Shown here piece by piece: positions 6,524-14,386 of a stretch of 18,055 nucleotides of DNA (its first letter is position 1; each line of letters starts with the position of its first letter). This DNA is from an uncultured Lachnospiraceae bacterium (GTDB lineage Bacteria > Bacillota > Clostridia > Lachnospirales > Lachnospiraceae), in the NCBI GenBank assembly GCA_910587955.1, contig CAJUNN010000052.1, positions 1 to 18,055 of the forward strand, given 5' to 3'. The position numbers were made by a program, and so were the translations under genes. The notes under the pieces were generated by a model, which ran no database searches, was not told the DNA's origin, and saw only the letters and a program-made list of their open reading frames with translations.

Positions 6524-7855
6524 ATGGTATTCAGCAGCTTTTCCTTTTTGCTGGCGTTTCTGCCGGTGATGCTGGCAGTCTATTTTCTGGTGCCCTTCCG
6601 GTTCCGCAACGGAATTCTCTTTTTGGGAAGCTTGTTTTTCTATGCCTGGGGGGAGCCAGTTTATGTACTGCTGATGATTTTTTCTACCCTGGTGGATTAT
6701 ACGCATGGATTTTTGGCAGAGCGGTGGCGGGGGACGCGGAAAGGTACTGCGGTGCTCTGCTCTTCCGTGACCGTAAACCTGGGACTTCTTGGATTTTTTA
6801 AATACAGCGGCTTAGCCCCTCTTCCCATCGGGATTTCGTTTTATACCTTTCAGACCATGTCTTACACCATAGATGTATACCGGGGGCGTACGCCCGTACA
6901 GAAGAATCTCATTTCCTTCGGTGCCTATGTAGCCATGTTTCCCCAGCTGATTGCCGGCCCCATTGTCCGCTATGCGGAGATTCAAAAGGAATTGGACGAG
7001 AGAAGGATCGGCATGGAGGATATGAGCGCCGGGCTGGATCGGTTCCTTTTGGGGCTTGGAAAGAAGGTGCTTCTGGCAAATTCTTTCGGAGAGCTGTGGC
7101 TTCATTACAGCCAGGGAACTGCTGTGAGCGTACTGGGGGCCTGGCTGGGAATTCTGGCTTTTGCCCTGCAGATTTATTTTGATTTTTCCGGCTATTCCGA
7201 TATGGCAGTGGGGCTTGGAAGAATGTTCGGCTTCACCTTCCCGGAGAATTTCAACTATCCCTATATCTCCCGGAGCATTACAGAATTCTGGAGGCGCTGG
7301 CATATGACCCTGGGCGGCTGGTTCCGGGAATACGTGTACATTCCTCTGGGCGGCAGCCGCAGAGGGCGCCTTTTACAGCTTCGCAATATTCTGGTTGTCT
7401 GGATGCTCACGGGCATCTGGCACGGAGCCGGGTGGAACTTTCTGGTGTGGGGCCTTTATTTCGCGGTGATTTTGATTGCGGAAAAGGTGCTGCTCTTTAA
7501 TGTGTTGAAGAAGCTGCCGGCGGCAGTTTCCCACCTCTATGCCCTGCTGGCCATTTTAGGGGGCTGGGTGATTTTTGCCTTTGATTCCCTGTCCGGGGGG
7601 TTGGCATGGATTGGACGCATGACAGGCCTGTCCGGCGGGCCCGTTTGGAGCCGGGGGGATTTGTACGAGCTTTGCTCTTATGGGATACTGCTTGTAGTAG
7701 GCATCCTTGCCAGTACGCCCCTGTGCCGGAATCTGGGAAGAACGATTTTCTGCCGTCCGGCCTGGCAGACAGCGGGCCTTCTGGCAGTGGGGATTTTAAG
7801 CTTTGCAGGGCTTGCGGCAGGCAGTTACAATCCCTTTTTGTATTTTCGATTTTGA
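6524..7855 (+). CDS. MBOAT family O-acyltransferase (AlgI/DltB-like)
   Basis: The product is 443 residues and has many membrane segments. It carries the AlgI/DltB hallmarks: FYTFQTMSYTIDVYRG, MFPQLIAGPIVRY, QIYFDFSGYSDMA, FWRRWHMTLGGWFREYVYIPLGGSRRG (H260) and TGIWHGAGWNF with the catalytic-type H300, and it ends SYNPFLYFRF. It would move an acyl group, often acetyl, across the membrane for attachment to a surface glycan. It is a little shorter than usual (about 460-500): the loop between FFKY and LPIGISFY is reduced to a few residues. The ATG directly follows the TAA of the DUF4358 gene and no good ribosome site is visible, so translation probably depends on coupling. The DHHW gene downstream is the expected partner. 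Confidence 0.93.
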   Translation: MVFSSFSFLLAFLPVMLAVYFLVPFRFRNGILFLGSLFFYAWGEPVYVLLMIFSTLVDYTHGFLAERWRGTRKGTAVLCSSVTVNLGLLGFFKYSGLAPLPIGISFYTFQTMSYTIDVYRGRTPVQKNLISFGAYVAMFPQLIAGPIVRYAEIQKELDERRIGMEDMSAGLDRFLLGLGKKVLLANSFGELWLHYSQGTAVSVLGAWLGILAFALQIYFDFSGYSDMAVGLGRMFGFTFPENFNYPYISRSITEFWRRWHMTLGGWFREYVYIPLGGSRRGRLLQLRNILVVWMLTGIWHGAGWNFLVWGLYFAVILIAEKVLLFNVLKKLPAAVSHLYALLAILGGWVIFAFDSLSGGLAWIGRMTGLSGGPVWSRGDLYELCSYGILLVVGILASTPLCRNLGRTIFCRPAWQTAGLLAVGILSFAGLAAGSYNPFLYFRF

Positions 7856-7934
7856 AAGGGCAGCGGGAAATATGCAAAATCAAACAGATTCCTTCCAAAT
7901 GAAAAATACAGCAGGGATCTGACAGGGTTAAATT

Positions 7935-9044
7935 ATGAAACTAAAAGTATGGATGATATGCGGAGCCTGGGCTCTTTTTGCCCTTTTTAATTTCCTGGCT
8001 CCCAAGCGCGTCTTTTCCGAAGCGGAGAACCGCTACCTGGAGCAAAAGCCAAAGCTGGACAAAAAGGCAGTCTTAAGCGGCGCATATACAGAAGGCTACG
8101 AGAAATGGATGACGGATCAGCTGATACTCCGGGATGGCTTCGTCTCCTTGAAAGCTTCCGTGGATCGGACTTTGGGCCGGGGGGATATAGGCGGCGTGTA
8201 TCTGGGCCAGGACGGATATCTTTTGGAAATGTTTACAAAGACAGACCGGGAAAAACTAAACAGGAATACGGAAAAAGCCGCCGGTTTCTTAGAGCGTATG
8301 GAAGCGGAGGGGCGGACTGTTCATTTTTTGATGGTTCCCACCGGAGCCTGCGTGATGGAAGACAAGCTTCCCCGGTATGCGCCGGAGCTTGACCAGCGGG
8401 CAATGCTTGAGGAGCTGGGAGAGAAGCTACCGGGATTTGTGAATGCGGAACCGGCCCTTCGGAGGGCATGGGAAGAGCTTCCCGAGTGTGAGGAGAACCA
8501 GCTTTACTACCGCACGGATCACCACTGGACTTCCCTGGGAGCCTATTACGCCTACCAGGCCCTCTGCCAGGCAGAAGGCAGGGAGGCCCCGGAGCTTTCG
8601 GAATATGAGAGGGAGGTTTTAAGCACCGGATTCTACGGGAGCAGTTACGCCAGAGCGGGACTGTACGGCTTAAAACCGGATACCATGTACGCTATGTACC
8701 GGAAGAGTCCGGGGGCGGTGCAGGTAGACTACGGAACCGGAGAACCGGAAAATTCTCTCTACGACCGGAGTTTTCTTGCTAAACGGGACAAATACCGGGT
8801 GTTTTTAAAGGGAAATTATCCCCTGACGCGGATTGCCGCTTCTGCGGAGAACGGAAAGAAGCTTCTTCTGATCAAGGATTCCTTTGCCAATACCTTTGTG
8901 CAGTTTCTGACGGAGGATTATGAAGAAATTCTGGTGGTAGATCCCAGGTATTACCGGCAGGATCTGGAGACCCTTGCCAGGGAGGAGTCCGTGACGGACG
9001 TGCTGTATCTCTATGAGATCAAGAAGTTTGCGGAGGAAGGGTAG
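7935..9044 (+). CDS. DHHW family protein (AlgJ/AlgX-like acyl-transfer partner)
   Basis: The product is 369 residues with an N-terminal signal anchor (about 5-23) and an extracytoplasmic domain. The naming motif TDHHW lies at residues 194-198 and a KDSFANTF serine block at about 314-321. Together these resemble the Asp-His and Ser elements of the SGNH-like fold in AlgJ/AlgX. An early YLGQDGYL block is also typical. Proteins of this type take the acyl group delivered by the MBOAT protein and place it on a polysaccharide. The gene begins 79 bases after the MBOAT stop with a weak CAGGG ribosome site. The polymer substrate is not known. The membrane glycosyltransferase downstream supports a cell-surface glycan. 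Confidence 0.9.
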   Translation: MKLKVWMICGAWALFALFNFLAPKRVFSEAENRYLEQKPKLDKKAVLSGAYTEGYEKWMTDQLILRDGFVSLKASVDRTLGRGDIGGVYLGQDGYLLEMFTKTDREKLNRNTEKAAGFLERMEAEGRTVHFLMVPTGACVMEDKLPRYAPELDQRAMLEELGEKLPGFVNAEPALRRAWEELPECEENQLYYRTDHHWTSLGAYYAYQALCQAEGREAPELSEYEREVLSTGFYGSSYARAGLYGLKPDTMYAMYRKSPGAVQVDYGTGEPENSLYDRSFLAKRDKYRVFLKGNYPLTRIAASAENGKKLLLIKDSFANTFVQFLTEDYEEILVVDPRYYRQDLETLAREESVTDVLYLYEIKKFAEEG

Positions 9045-9119
9045 AAACTCTGAGATCCGGTTGCCCCCTGCCGGGATTTATGGTAGGATAAGAAGAACAG
9101 CGGAGCAGGGGAAGAGCGG

Positions 9120-10616
9120 ATGGACATGGAGAAAAACGGAAAATGGCGGCAGCCCGGGCAGTTCTGGTGGCTGCTGCCTTTGTTTCTCTATCTGGCTGTC
9201 AATGCAGTTCTCATTCTCAATCATGAGAGCTGGCGGGATGAGGCGCAGGCGTGGCAGATTGCCCGGCAGTCAGGTTTGAAAGAATTGTTTGAACAGTTGA
9301 AATACGAGGGGCATCCCTGTCTCTGGTATCTGGTTTTAATGCCCTTTGCCAAGCTTGGATATCCTTTTTCCGGTCTTGGATTTCTCAGCCTTTTCTTTAT
9401 GGCGGCAGCTGTCTGGCTGCTGCTGGCGAAATCGCCCTTTTCCCCTCCGGTAAAGCTTCTGTCGGTTTTCGGGAGCGCCTTTGTGTATTTCTATCCGGTG
9501 ATAGCCAGAAGCTACTGCCTGATACCGCCCTTGCTGGCATTCCTTGCCCTCCTGTATCCGGTCCGACGGGAAAAGCCTGTCCGGTACGGGGCTATGCTGG
9601 GACTTCTGACCCAGACCCATGTTCTGGCGGCGGCCCTGTCTTTTTCCCTGTCGGCAGCCTGGCTTCTTGAGACAGTTTTTGAATGGAGAACAGCCCGGCA
9701 AAACGAGATGGGAAAACAGGGAGCGGCAGTTTGGGGCGGCCTGGGGATTTCTCTTCTTAGCGGCTTGTTTCTGGTCTGGGAGCTGGCCGGTTCCATCGGA
9801 AATAACGCCTCCGTCCATGTGCGTGTTTCCTCTTCCCTCGGAGCCAATCTGCGGCAGATGGGGGAGGCAGTCTGGAAAGCCATGCAGGAGTTCCTGGGGA
9901 TGAAATTTGACGGGACTGGGGCCATGGTCTTGATGGTTCTCGCCGCTATCGGCCTGGCGGTGCTGCTCTTTTATGCACCCAGGGAGACCGTGACTTTGGC
10001 GGCCGCTTATTTCATACAGATTCTCATTTTTGCTTATGTGTATCCGGCGGGGATCCAAAGTTCCCTGATTCTGGTGCATGAGAGCATCTTCCTTCTGTGG
10101 ATAATTCTTAAGAAGGACGGGGGGAGGAAATTTCAAAGAATCGGCGTCCAGGCCGGACTAGCGGCGTTGCTTTTTGTGTCTTTGTGGAACCGTGCGCCGG
10201 ATATCTATAAGGATCTGGAGCTTCCCTATTCCAGCTCCAAGGGGATGGCGGCCTGCGTCCGCCAGAATGTACCGGAGGAGGCACCCCTGATAGCCACAGG
10301 TGATTTGTCTGCCGTGGGACTTTCGGCCTATCTGCCGGAGCGGGAGATCTGGAATCCCGCGGAGGAACGGACCGTGGAATTTTCCGTGTGGGATGAGAGA
10401 AGGGAGAAGACCATAAGCTATGAGGAGCTGGTGGATCGGGTAATGGACAGGTATCCCCAGGCAGAAGGGATGTATCTGATCTGCGGTGAGAAGAGCCAGG
10501 TCCCCGACTGGCCGGAGCATACGGGGGAGATGGAAGAAATCTGCCGGCTGGATTTCTGCATAGCGGATGAGGGAGCTGTCCTTTACTATGCAGAATTTCC
10601 GGACGGGGAAAAATAG
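9120..10616 (+). CDS. GT-C type polytopic membrane glycosyltransferase (ArnT/RgtA-like)
   Basis: This is a 498-residue protein with about ten hydrophobic segments and a soluble C-terminal part (after about residue 360). The first outer loop reads NHESWRDEAQAW, with D40 and E41, the acidic motif expected for catalysis in GT-C transferases that use polyprenyl-phosphate sugars. A second loop has EGHPCLWY. The C-terminal part resembles the periplasmic domain of such enzymes. It probably transfers a sugar outside the membrane. Donor and acceptor cannot be read from the sequence. The ATG at 9120 follows GGGGAAGAG; ATG 9126 is an alternative. A 75-base gap separates it from the DHHW gene, with no terminator visible, so I place it in the same operon. 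Confidence 0.8.
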   Translation: MDMEKNGKWRQPGQFWWLLPLFLYLAVNAVLILNHESWRDEAQAWQIARQSGLKELFEQLKYEGHPCLWYLVLMPFAKLGYPFSGLGFLSLFFMAAAVWLLLAKSPFSPPVKLLSVFGSAFVYFYPVIARSYCLIPPLLAFLALLYPVRREKPVRYGAMLGLLTQTHVLAAALSFSLSAAWLLETVFEWRTARQNEMGKQGAAVWGGLGISLLSGLFLVWELAGSIGNNASVHVRVSSSLGANLRQMGEAVWKAMQEFLGMKFDGTGAMVLMVLAAIGLAVLLFYAPRETVTLAAAYFIQILIFAYVYPAGIQSSLILVHESIFLLWIILKKDGGRKFQRIGVQAGLAALLFVSLWNRAPDIYKDLELPYSSSKGMAACVRQNVPEEAPLIATGDLSAVGLSAYLPEREIWNPAEERTVEFSVWDERREKTISYEELVDRVMDRYPQAEGMYLICGEKSQVPDWPEHTGEMEEICRLDFCIADEGAVLYYAEFPDGEK

Positions 10617-10640
10617 AAAAAAGAGAAAGGCAGGAATGAG

Positions 10641-11489
10641 ATGAAACAGACATTTATGCTGGCAAACGGCGTAGAGATTCCGGCGGTAGGTTTCGGAACC
10701 TACAAGGCAGCGGAGAAGAACGAGGAGATTATAAAGGAGGCCATTGCCCAGGGCTACCGCCATCTGGACACGGCGGCCTTTTATGACAATGAGCGGGAGG
10801 TAGGAAAGGCGATCCGGGAGAGCGGTGTGGACCGGAAGGAGTTTTTCATCACCTCCAAGCTGTGGAAGGCGGATCTGGGCTATGAGTCCGCATTGGCAGC
10901 CTTTGAAGCCTCTTTGGAGAGGCTGGGCGTGGATTATCTGGATCTGTACCTTATTCACTGGCCCTCGCCTGCGGACGGGACCGATACCTTTATGGAGCGG
11001 GATATAGAGGCCTGGAAGGCCATGGAGGAACTATATCGGGCCGGGAAGATCCGGGCCATCGGCGTGAGCAATTTTCTGCCTCACCATCTGAACCGGCTGA
11101 TGGAGCGGACCGGGATTATTCCGCTGGTGGATCAGTTAGAATTTCACCCAGGCTATATCCAGAAGGCAGCGGTAGATTTCTGCCAGCGCCAGGGGATTCT
11201 GGTGGAGGCCTGGAGCCCTATGGGAAGGGCCCGGGTCCTGGGAGAACCCATGCTCCGGGAGTTTGCCGGAAAGTACAAGGTGTCTGAGGCGCAGCTTTGC
11301 ATCCGTTTCGCCCTGCAGTGCGGCGTTCTGCCTTTGCCCAAGTCCTCTTCGGCAGAGCGGATGCGGCAGAATATGGATGTCTTTTCCTTTGAGATTGGAG
11401 AGGAGGATATGCACCGCCTGATGACCCTACCCCAGCTTGGCTGGTCGGGAGAACATCCGGATCGGGAGTGGGTGAAGCCGGAGGGATGA
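10641..11489 (+). CDS. Aldo/keto reductase (AKR5-like)
   Basis: The 282-residue product has the full AKR catalytic tetrad: D43, Y48, K73 and H106 (in GYRHLDTAAFYDNE, TSKLW and LIHWP). It also has GVSNF, the QLEFHPGY block and the NADPH-binding LPKSSSAERMRQN segment near the C-terminus. Length is normal for the AKR3/AKR5 group of Firmicute reductases. These are cytosolic NADPH-dependent carbonyl reductases with broad substrates such as methylglyoxal or 2,5-diketogluconate. It starts 24 bases after the glycosyltransferase stop and is thus probably co-transcribed, although its chemistry has no clear link to envelope acylation. The ribosome site is GGCAGGAATGAG. Confidence 0.93.
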   Translation: MKQTFMLANGVEIPAVGFGTYKAAEKNEEIIKEAIAQGYRHLDTAAFYDNEREVGKAIRESGVDRKEFFITSKLWKADLGYESALAAFEASLERLGVDYLDLYLIHWPSPADGTDTFMERDIEAWKAMEELYRAGKIRAIGVSNFLPHHLNRLMERTGIIPLVDQLEFHPGYIQKAAVDFCQRQGILVEAWSPMGRARVLGEPMLREFAGKYKVSEAQLCIRFALQCGVLPLPKSSSAERMRQNMDVFSFEIGEEDMHRLMTLPQLGWSGEHPDREWVKPEG

Positions 11490-11517
11490 GCGGCTAAATT
11501 CGAAGCGGAGGAAGATT

Positions 11518-11919
11518 ATGAAATGGCTGAAATGGACCGGACTGGCGCTTTTCTTTCTGCCGGTTCTTCTGATAGGGATTTTTATTTTGTATGAAATCTT
11601 CGGCATGGGCGTTAACCATTTTGCCACCTGGCGCCAGACGGAAAGACTTCGGGCCGATTTGGAAGAGAAGATCCCCGGTGTGGAAATTGTGAGCGTATAT
11701 TCGGAGACCGGAAACACTTCGGGGACCGGGAATCACGTGGACTGCCTGTCTGTCATCACTTTTTCTGCAGAGATGGAAGAAGGGGAAATAGAAAACAGGC
11801 TGTCTTCGGATTATGGATTTGACGAATGGGCTTGTTTTGTAGAAAGAACAGAAGAGGGAAACTACCTGATTTATCTCAATACCCGTGCCCCTTTTGAAGA
11901 TAATATAGAAGGGCACTGA
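11518..11919 (+). CDS. Small single-pass membrane protein, unknown function
   Basis: The protein is 133 residues, beginning at ATG 11518 behind a clear GCGGAGGAAG ribosome site. An N-terminal hydrophobic segment (about 7-28) is followed by a soluble domain of about 100 residues, probably outside the cell. It contains ATWRQTERLRADLEEKIPG and later FDEWACFVERTEEGNYLIYLN. I do not recognise the family. The only two Cys residues are in the soluble domain. The gene is the last of the operon and a terminator follows 16 bases after its stop. Being last in an envelope gene cluster suggests an accessory role, but nothing in the sequence proves one. Confidence 0.7.
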   Translation: MKWLKWTGLALFFLPVLLIGIFILYEIFGMGVNHFATWRQTERLRADLEEKIPGVEIVSVYSETGNTSGTGNHVDCLSVITFSAEMEEGEIENRLSSDYGFDEWACFVERTEEGNYLIYLNTRAPFEDNIEGH

Positions 11920-11934
11920 TTTGGGGAGGATGAG

Positions 11935-11979
11935 AGCCGGATATTTCGTATAAAATGCGGGTGTCCGGCTTTTCCTTTT
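11935..11979 (+). terminator. Rho-independent terminator ending the operon
   Basis: A stem pairs AGCCGGATA (11935-11943) with TGTCCGGCT (11962-11970), nine pairs including one G-U, around an 18-base loop. TTTTCCTTTT follows, starting at the last stem base (11970-11979). It lies 16 bases after the stop of the 133-residue gene. Confidence 0.7.
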
Positions 11980-12054
11980 ATAAAGGGCTGTTAAAAACAA
12001 TTTTCCAGTATAATTTGAACATAAATCTTTTTTCATGTAATTTCATTATAATCT

Positions 12055-12414
12055 ATGGCAAATATTATCTTCTATAATGGGAAACAGGAACAGGGGGAGC
12101 GGTGGGAATTATTTCTCTCGGACGCTTTTGAATCAGGGTGTAATTCCGGCTGTCTGGAATGCAGGGCAGTAGTTTTGAACATCAACCGCGGACACAACCG
12201 GGAGTTGGTGGAGAAGTGCAGGCGTTTGTGGGAATACTCAGAATTTATTGCAGAGGTAAACGACCGTCTGAGCCGGAACCTATCCCTCAAAGCAGCCGTC
12301 GCCGAAGCCATAGAAAGCTGTATCCGGAAGGGAATCCTCGAAGAGTTTCTAAGAAAAAATCAGGCGGAGGTGCTTGAGGAGGAAGCGGACAAGGTGAAAA
12401 CTCTTTCACCATAA
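12055..12414 (+). pseudogene. Remnant of an Rpn/YhgA-like PD-(D/E)XK nuclease (putative transposase)
   Basis: The 119-residue frame matches only the C-terminal half of the Rpn (recombination-promoting nuclease, YhgA-like) family: IIFYNGKQEQ at the start, LNINRGHNRELVEKCRRLWEY, and an AVAEAIESCIRKGILEEFLRKNQAEV helix region (given here in pieces as it reads). The N-terminal nuclease core with its catalytic acidic residues is absent. The upstream sequence in this frame is closed by a TAA a few bases before the ATG. No ribosome site precedes the ATG and the start coincides with the inside of a conserved block (xFIVFYNG). These points favour a 5'-truncated relic. Full-length relatives are about 280-320 residues and are frequent in gut Lachnospiraceae. 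Confidence 0.7.
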
Positions 12415-12431
12415 GGAAATGTATGTTCCGG

Positions 12432-12460
12432 TTGACAGATTTTTCCCTCTGTGATAAGTT
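12432..12460 (+). promoter_or_regulatory. Predicted promoter of the riboswitch-oadB unit
   Basis: A perfect TTGACA (12432-12437) is followed after 17 bases by TAAGTT (12455-12460), a weak -10. Transcription would begin about 12466-12468, just at the first base of the predicted aptamer, which supports the assignment. Confidence 0.5.
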
Positions 12461-12467
12461 AAACATA

Positions 12468-12588
12468 ACAAAAGGGAGTAGTTATAAAGTGCAATCAACA
12501 TTCCCTGACCCAAGCGTCATGGTTGCACACTTTCAGAAGATGGAAGGACGAGACTTTTGGCTGAAAAGCCGCAGTTTCGTCCTTTTTT
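12468..12588 (+). ncRNA. Probable yybP-ykoY (Mn2+) riboswitch with overlapping terminator
   Basis: The 5' part reads CAAAAGGGAGTAG (12469-12481), close to the conserved AAAGGGGAGUAG of yybP-ykoY. The 3' part has GACGAGACTTTTG, close to the family's AAGACCUUU end. P1 would be CAAAAG (12469-12474) with CTTTTG (12554-12559). P2 is GTGCAATCA (12489-12497) with TGGTTGCAC (12520-12528), capped by TGAC/GTCA. A short third stem is CTTTC (12530-12534) with GGAAG (12542-12546). This is the expected junction with two conserved loops meeting. The 3' aptamer strand is also the 5' arm of a terminator, so ligand binding should favour read-through. The family binds Mn2+ and turns on manganese export or homeostasis genes. 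The match comes from memory of the consensus, not from a covariance search. Confidence 0.65.
12546..12588 (+). terminator. Intrinsic terminator of the riboswitch expression platform
   Basis: GGACGAGAC (12546-12554) pairs with GTTTCGTCC (12574-12582), nine pairs with one G-U. Inside is a second hairpin GGCT-GAAA-AGCC (12559-12570). TTTTTT (12583-12588) follows. It lies 57 bases before the oadB start. The 5' arm overlaps the aptamer 3' strand, so the two folds exclude each other. Confidence 0.8.
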
Positions 12589-12644
12589 ATTTCCCGCAGG
12601 GAGCAGAGAGGGCGAATGCGGAACTAAAAATAGGAGGCACATAC

Positions 12645-13781
12645 ATGGAATTTTTATGGGAAGGCTTAATGCAGATAACCTGGCAGCAGGCAGTCATGTA
12701 CCTGGTGGGAATTCTTTTGATCTACCTGGCCATCAAAAAAGATTATGAGCCGGCGCTGCTTCTGCCTATGGGATTCGGCGCAATTCTGGTAAACCTGCCC
12801 CTCTCCGGGGTTCTTAACCAGAATATGGAAGGAATCGGCGTGGTAAACGGAATCATTGAGTGGCTTTTTGAGGTGGGGATTGAAGCTTCCGAGGCGCTTC
12901 CTATCCTGCTGTTTATTGGAATCGGCGCCATGATTGATTTCGGCCCTTTATTATCCATGCCGTCTATGTTTCTCTTTGGCGCCGGAGCCCAGTTCGGAAT
13001 CTTCTTTGCCATCTGCCTGGCGGTTCTTCTGGGCTTTGATCTGCGGGACGCGGCCTCCATCGGCATTATCGGGGCAGCAGACGGACCGACCTCCATTCTG
13101 GTATCGCAGATTCTCCGCTCCCGCTACATCGGCCCCATCGCTGTGGCAGCTTATTCCTATATGGCCCTGGTTCCCATTGTACAGCCCTTTGCTATCCGTC
13201 TGGTGACGACGAAAAAAGAGCGGCGGATTTCCATGGACTACACGCCGGGAACCGTGTCAAAGCCTATGCGGATTGCATTTCCCATTCTGGTGACATTTCT
13301 GGTAGGACTGGTGGCGCCCCAGTCCGTAGCGCTGGTGGGCTTTCTCATGTTCGGCAATCTGATCCGGGAGTGCGGTGTGATGGGGACCTTGTCGGACACG
13401 GCCCAGAATGTGCTGGCCAATCTTATTACCCTGCTTTTGGGGCTGACCATTTCCTTCAGCATGCGGGCGGATGTCTTTGTAAATGTGGACACGCTGCTGA
13501 TTATGCTGATCGGGCTGGTGGCCTTTATCTTTGACAGCATCGGGGGCGTATTGCTGGCTAAATTTATAAATTTGTTCCGGAAGAAAAAGATCAATCCCAT
13601 GATTGGCGCGGCCGGAATCTCAGCCTTTCCCATGTCGGCGCGGGTGGTGCAGAAAATGGCCCTGGAGGAGGACCCGGGCAACATCATACTGATGCACGCC
13701 ATCGGCGCAAATGTGTCGGGGCAGATTGCCTCCGTCATTGCCGGAGGGCTGGTGATTAGCTTAGTGGCGGCGTATTTGTAA
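12645..13781 (+). CDS. oadB: Sodium ion-translocating decarboxylase beta subunit (OadB/GcdB/MmdB family)
   Basis: This is a 378-residue polytopic membrane protein. GIIGAADGPTSI holds D146, equivalent to the Na+-coordinating D203 of Klebsiella OadB. NPMIGAAGISAFPMSARVV holds N317, G321, S326 and R333, equivalent to N373, G377, S382 and R389. The beta subunit of this complex decarboxylates carboxybiotin and pumps Na+ out. The start is ATG 12645 because AGGAGG lies at 12632-12637; the frame is open back to 12423, but that extension covers the riboswitch and is leader RNA. No alpha or biotin-carrier gene is near, and an OadG-like gene is 1 kb downstream. The key residues are intact, so it should be functional if partners exist elsewhere. 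The symbol denotes the family, as the substrate is not known. Confidence 0.92.
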   Translation: MEFLWEGLMQITWQQAVMYLVGILLIYLAIKKDYEPALLLPMGFGAILVNLPLSGVLNQNMEGIGVVNGIIEWLFEVGIEASEALPILLFIGIGAMIDFGPLLSMPSMFLFGAGAQFGIFFAICLAVLLGFDLRDAASIGIIGAADGPTSILVSQILRSRYIGPIAVAAYSYMALVPIVQPFAIRLVTTKKERRISMDYTPGTVSKPMRIAFPILVTFLVGLVAPQSVALVGFLMFGNLIRECGVMGTLSDTAQNVLANLITLLLGLTISFSMRADVFVNVDTLLIMLIGLVAFIFDSIGGVLLAKFINLFRKKKINPMIGAAGISAFPMSARVVQKMALEEDPGNIILMHAIGANVSGQIASVIAGGLVISLVAAYL

Positions 13782-13817
13782 AAGACAGTCAAGAATTTGA
13801 TAACAGAGGAACAGGAT

Positions 13818-14375
13818 ATGAGCGTATACTTTTATGGATGTGTTACTATGGATGGCTACTTAGCTGATAAGGAGCATAACTTAGATTGGCTTTATCAAAG
13901 CGGTTCCGTAGGGGAAACAGATTATGAAAGCTTTTACAAGAATATGGATATTACCATTATGGGAAAAAGAACATTTGCTGAAATAGAAAAATCAGAAGGG
14001 GCAGAGTCCTTTTATCCAACCACTCAAAATTATGTATTTACCCATTCGGAACAATTATCCCGGAAGGGTTTTATCCCGATTAAGGGTGACGTTGCGGAAT
14101 TTGTAAAACAGATCAACAAGAATAAAAATATATGGATTATTGGAGGAACTACGATACTGTCTCCTTTATTGGATAATAATTTGGTTGACACGATCATCAT
14201 GCAGATTGCACCTGTATTATTGGGAAAAGGAATACCTTTGTTTTCCCAAAAAGAAGCAAGGAAGCGTTTTAGGCTGAGAGAAGTAAAGCAATACGGACAG
14301 TTTGCAGAATTGGTGTACACGCGGATAGAGGATTCTGGAGAATCACACTGCGGAAGCTTGAGTACCGGATCTTGA
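13818..14375 (+). CDS. Dihydrofolate reductase family protein (RibD C-terminal-like)
   Basis: The product has 185 residues from ATG 13818, chosen for the AGAGGA ribosome site at 13805-13810; the frame is open to 13797. Family blocks are VYFYGCVTMDGYLAD at the start, IMGKRTFAEI, WIIGGTTILSPLLDNNLVD and the IAPVLLGKGIPLF end. This is the RibD-C/DHFR-like fold of NADPH-dependent reductases, usually of unknown substrate. It is not a typical FolA and trimethoprim resistance should not be assumed. The gene is clearly AT-richer than oadB before it, and the last 15 residues (ESHCGSLSTGS) look like an extension past the family's usual end. It is probably an acquired gene inserted between oadB and the OadG-like gene. 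Confidence 0.88.
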   Translation: MSVYFYGCVTMDGYLADKEHNLDWLYQSGSVGETDYESFYKNMDITIMGKRTFAEIEKSEGAESFYPTTQNYVFTHSEQLSRKGFIPIKGDVAEFVKQINKNKNIWIIGGTTILSPLLDNNLVDTIIMQIAPVLLGKGIPLFSQKEARKRFRLREVKQYGQFAELVYTRIEDSGESHCGSLSTGS

Positions 14376-14386
14376 TTTGTATCTTT

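Noticed and set aside
7872..7922. Sixteen-codon frame between the MBOAT and DHHW genes
   Set aside because: Poor ribosome site, no membrane or signal character and nothing recognisable; the gap is short and probably untranslated.
9336..10136. 266-codon frame on the - strand
   Set aside because: Antisense to the GT-C transferase; rich in Gln/Pro/His as expected for a shadow of hydrophobic coding sequence.
12009..12014. TATAAT as a promoter for the Rpn remnant
   Set aside because: No acceptable -35 at 16-18 bases and no ribosome site follows; AT-rich sequence gives such matches by chance.
12423..12644. N-terminal extension of the oadB frame by 74 codons
   Set aside because: It covers the predicted promoter, riboswitch and terminator, has no family resemblance, and the AGGAGG before 12645 marks the real start.
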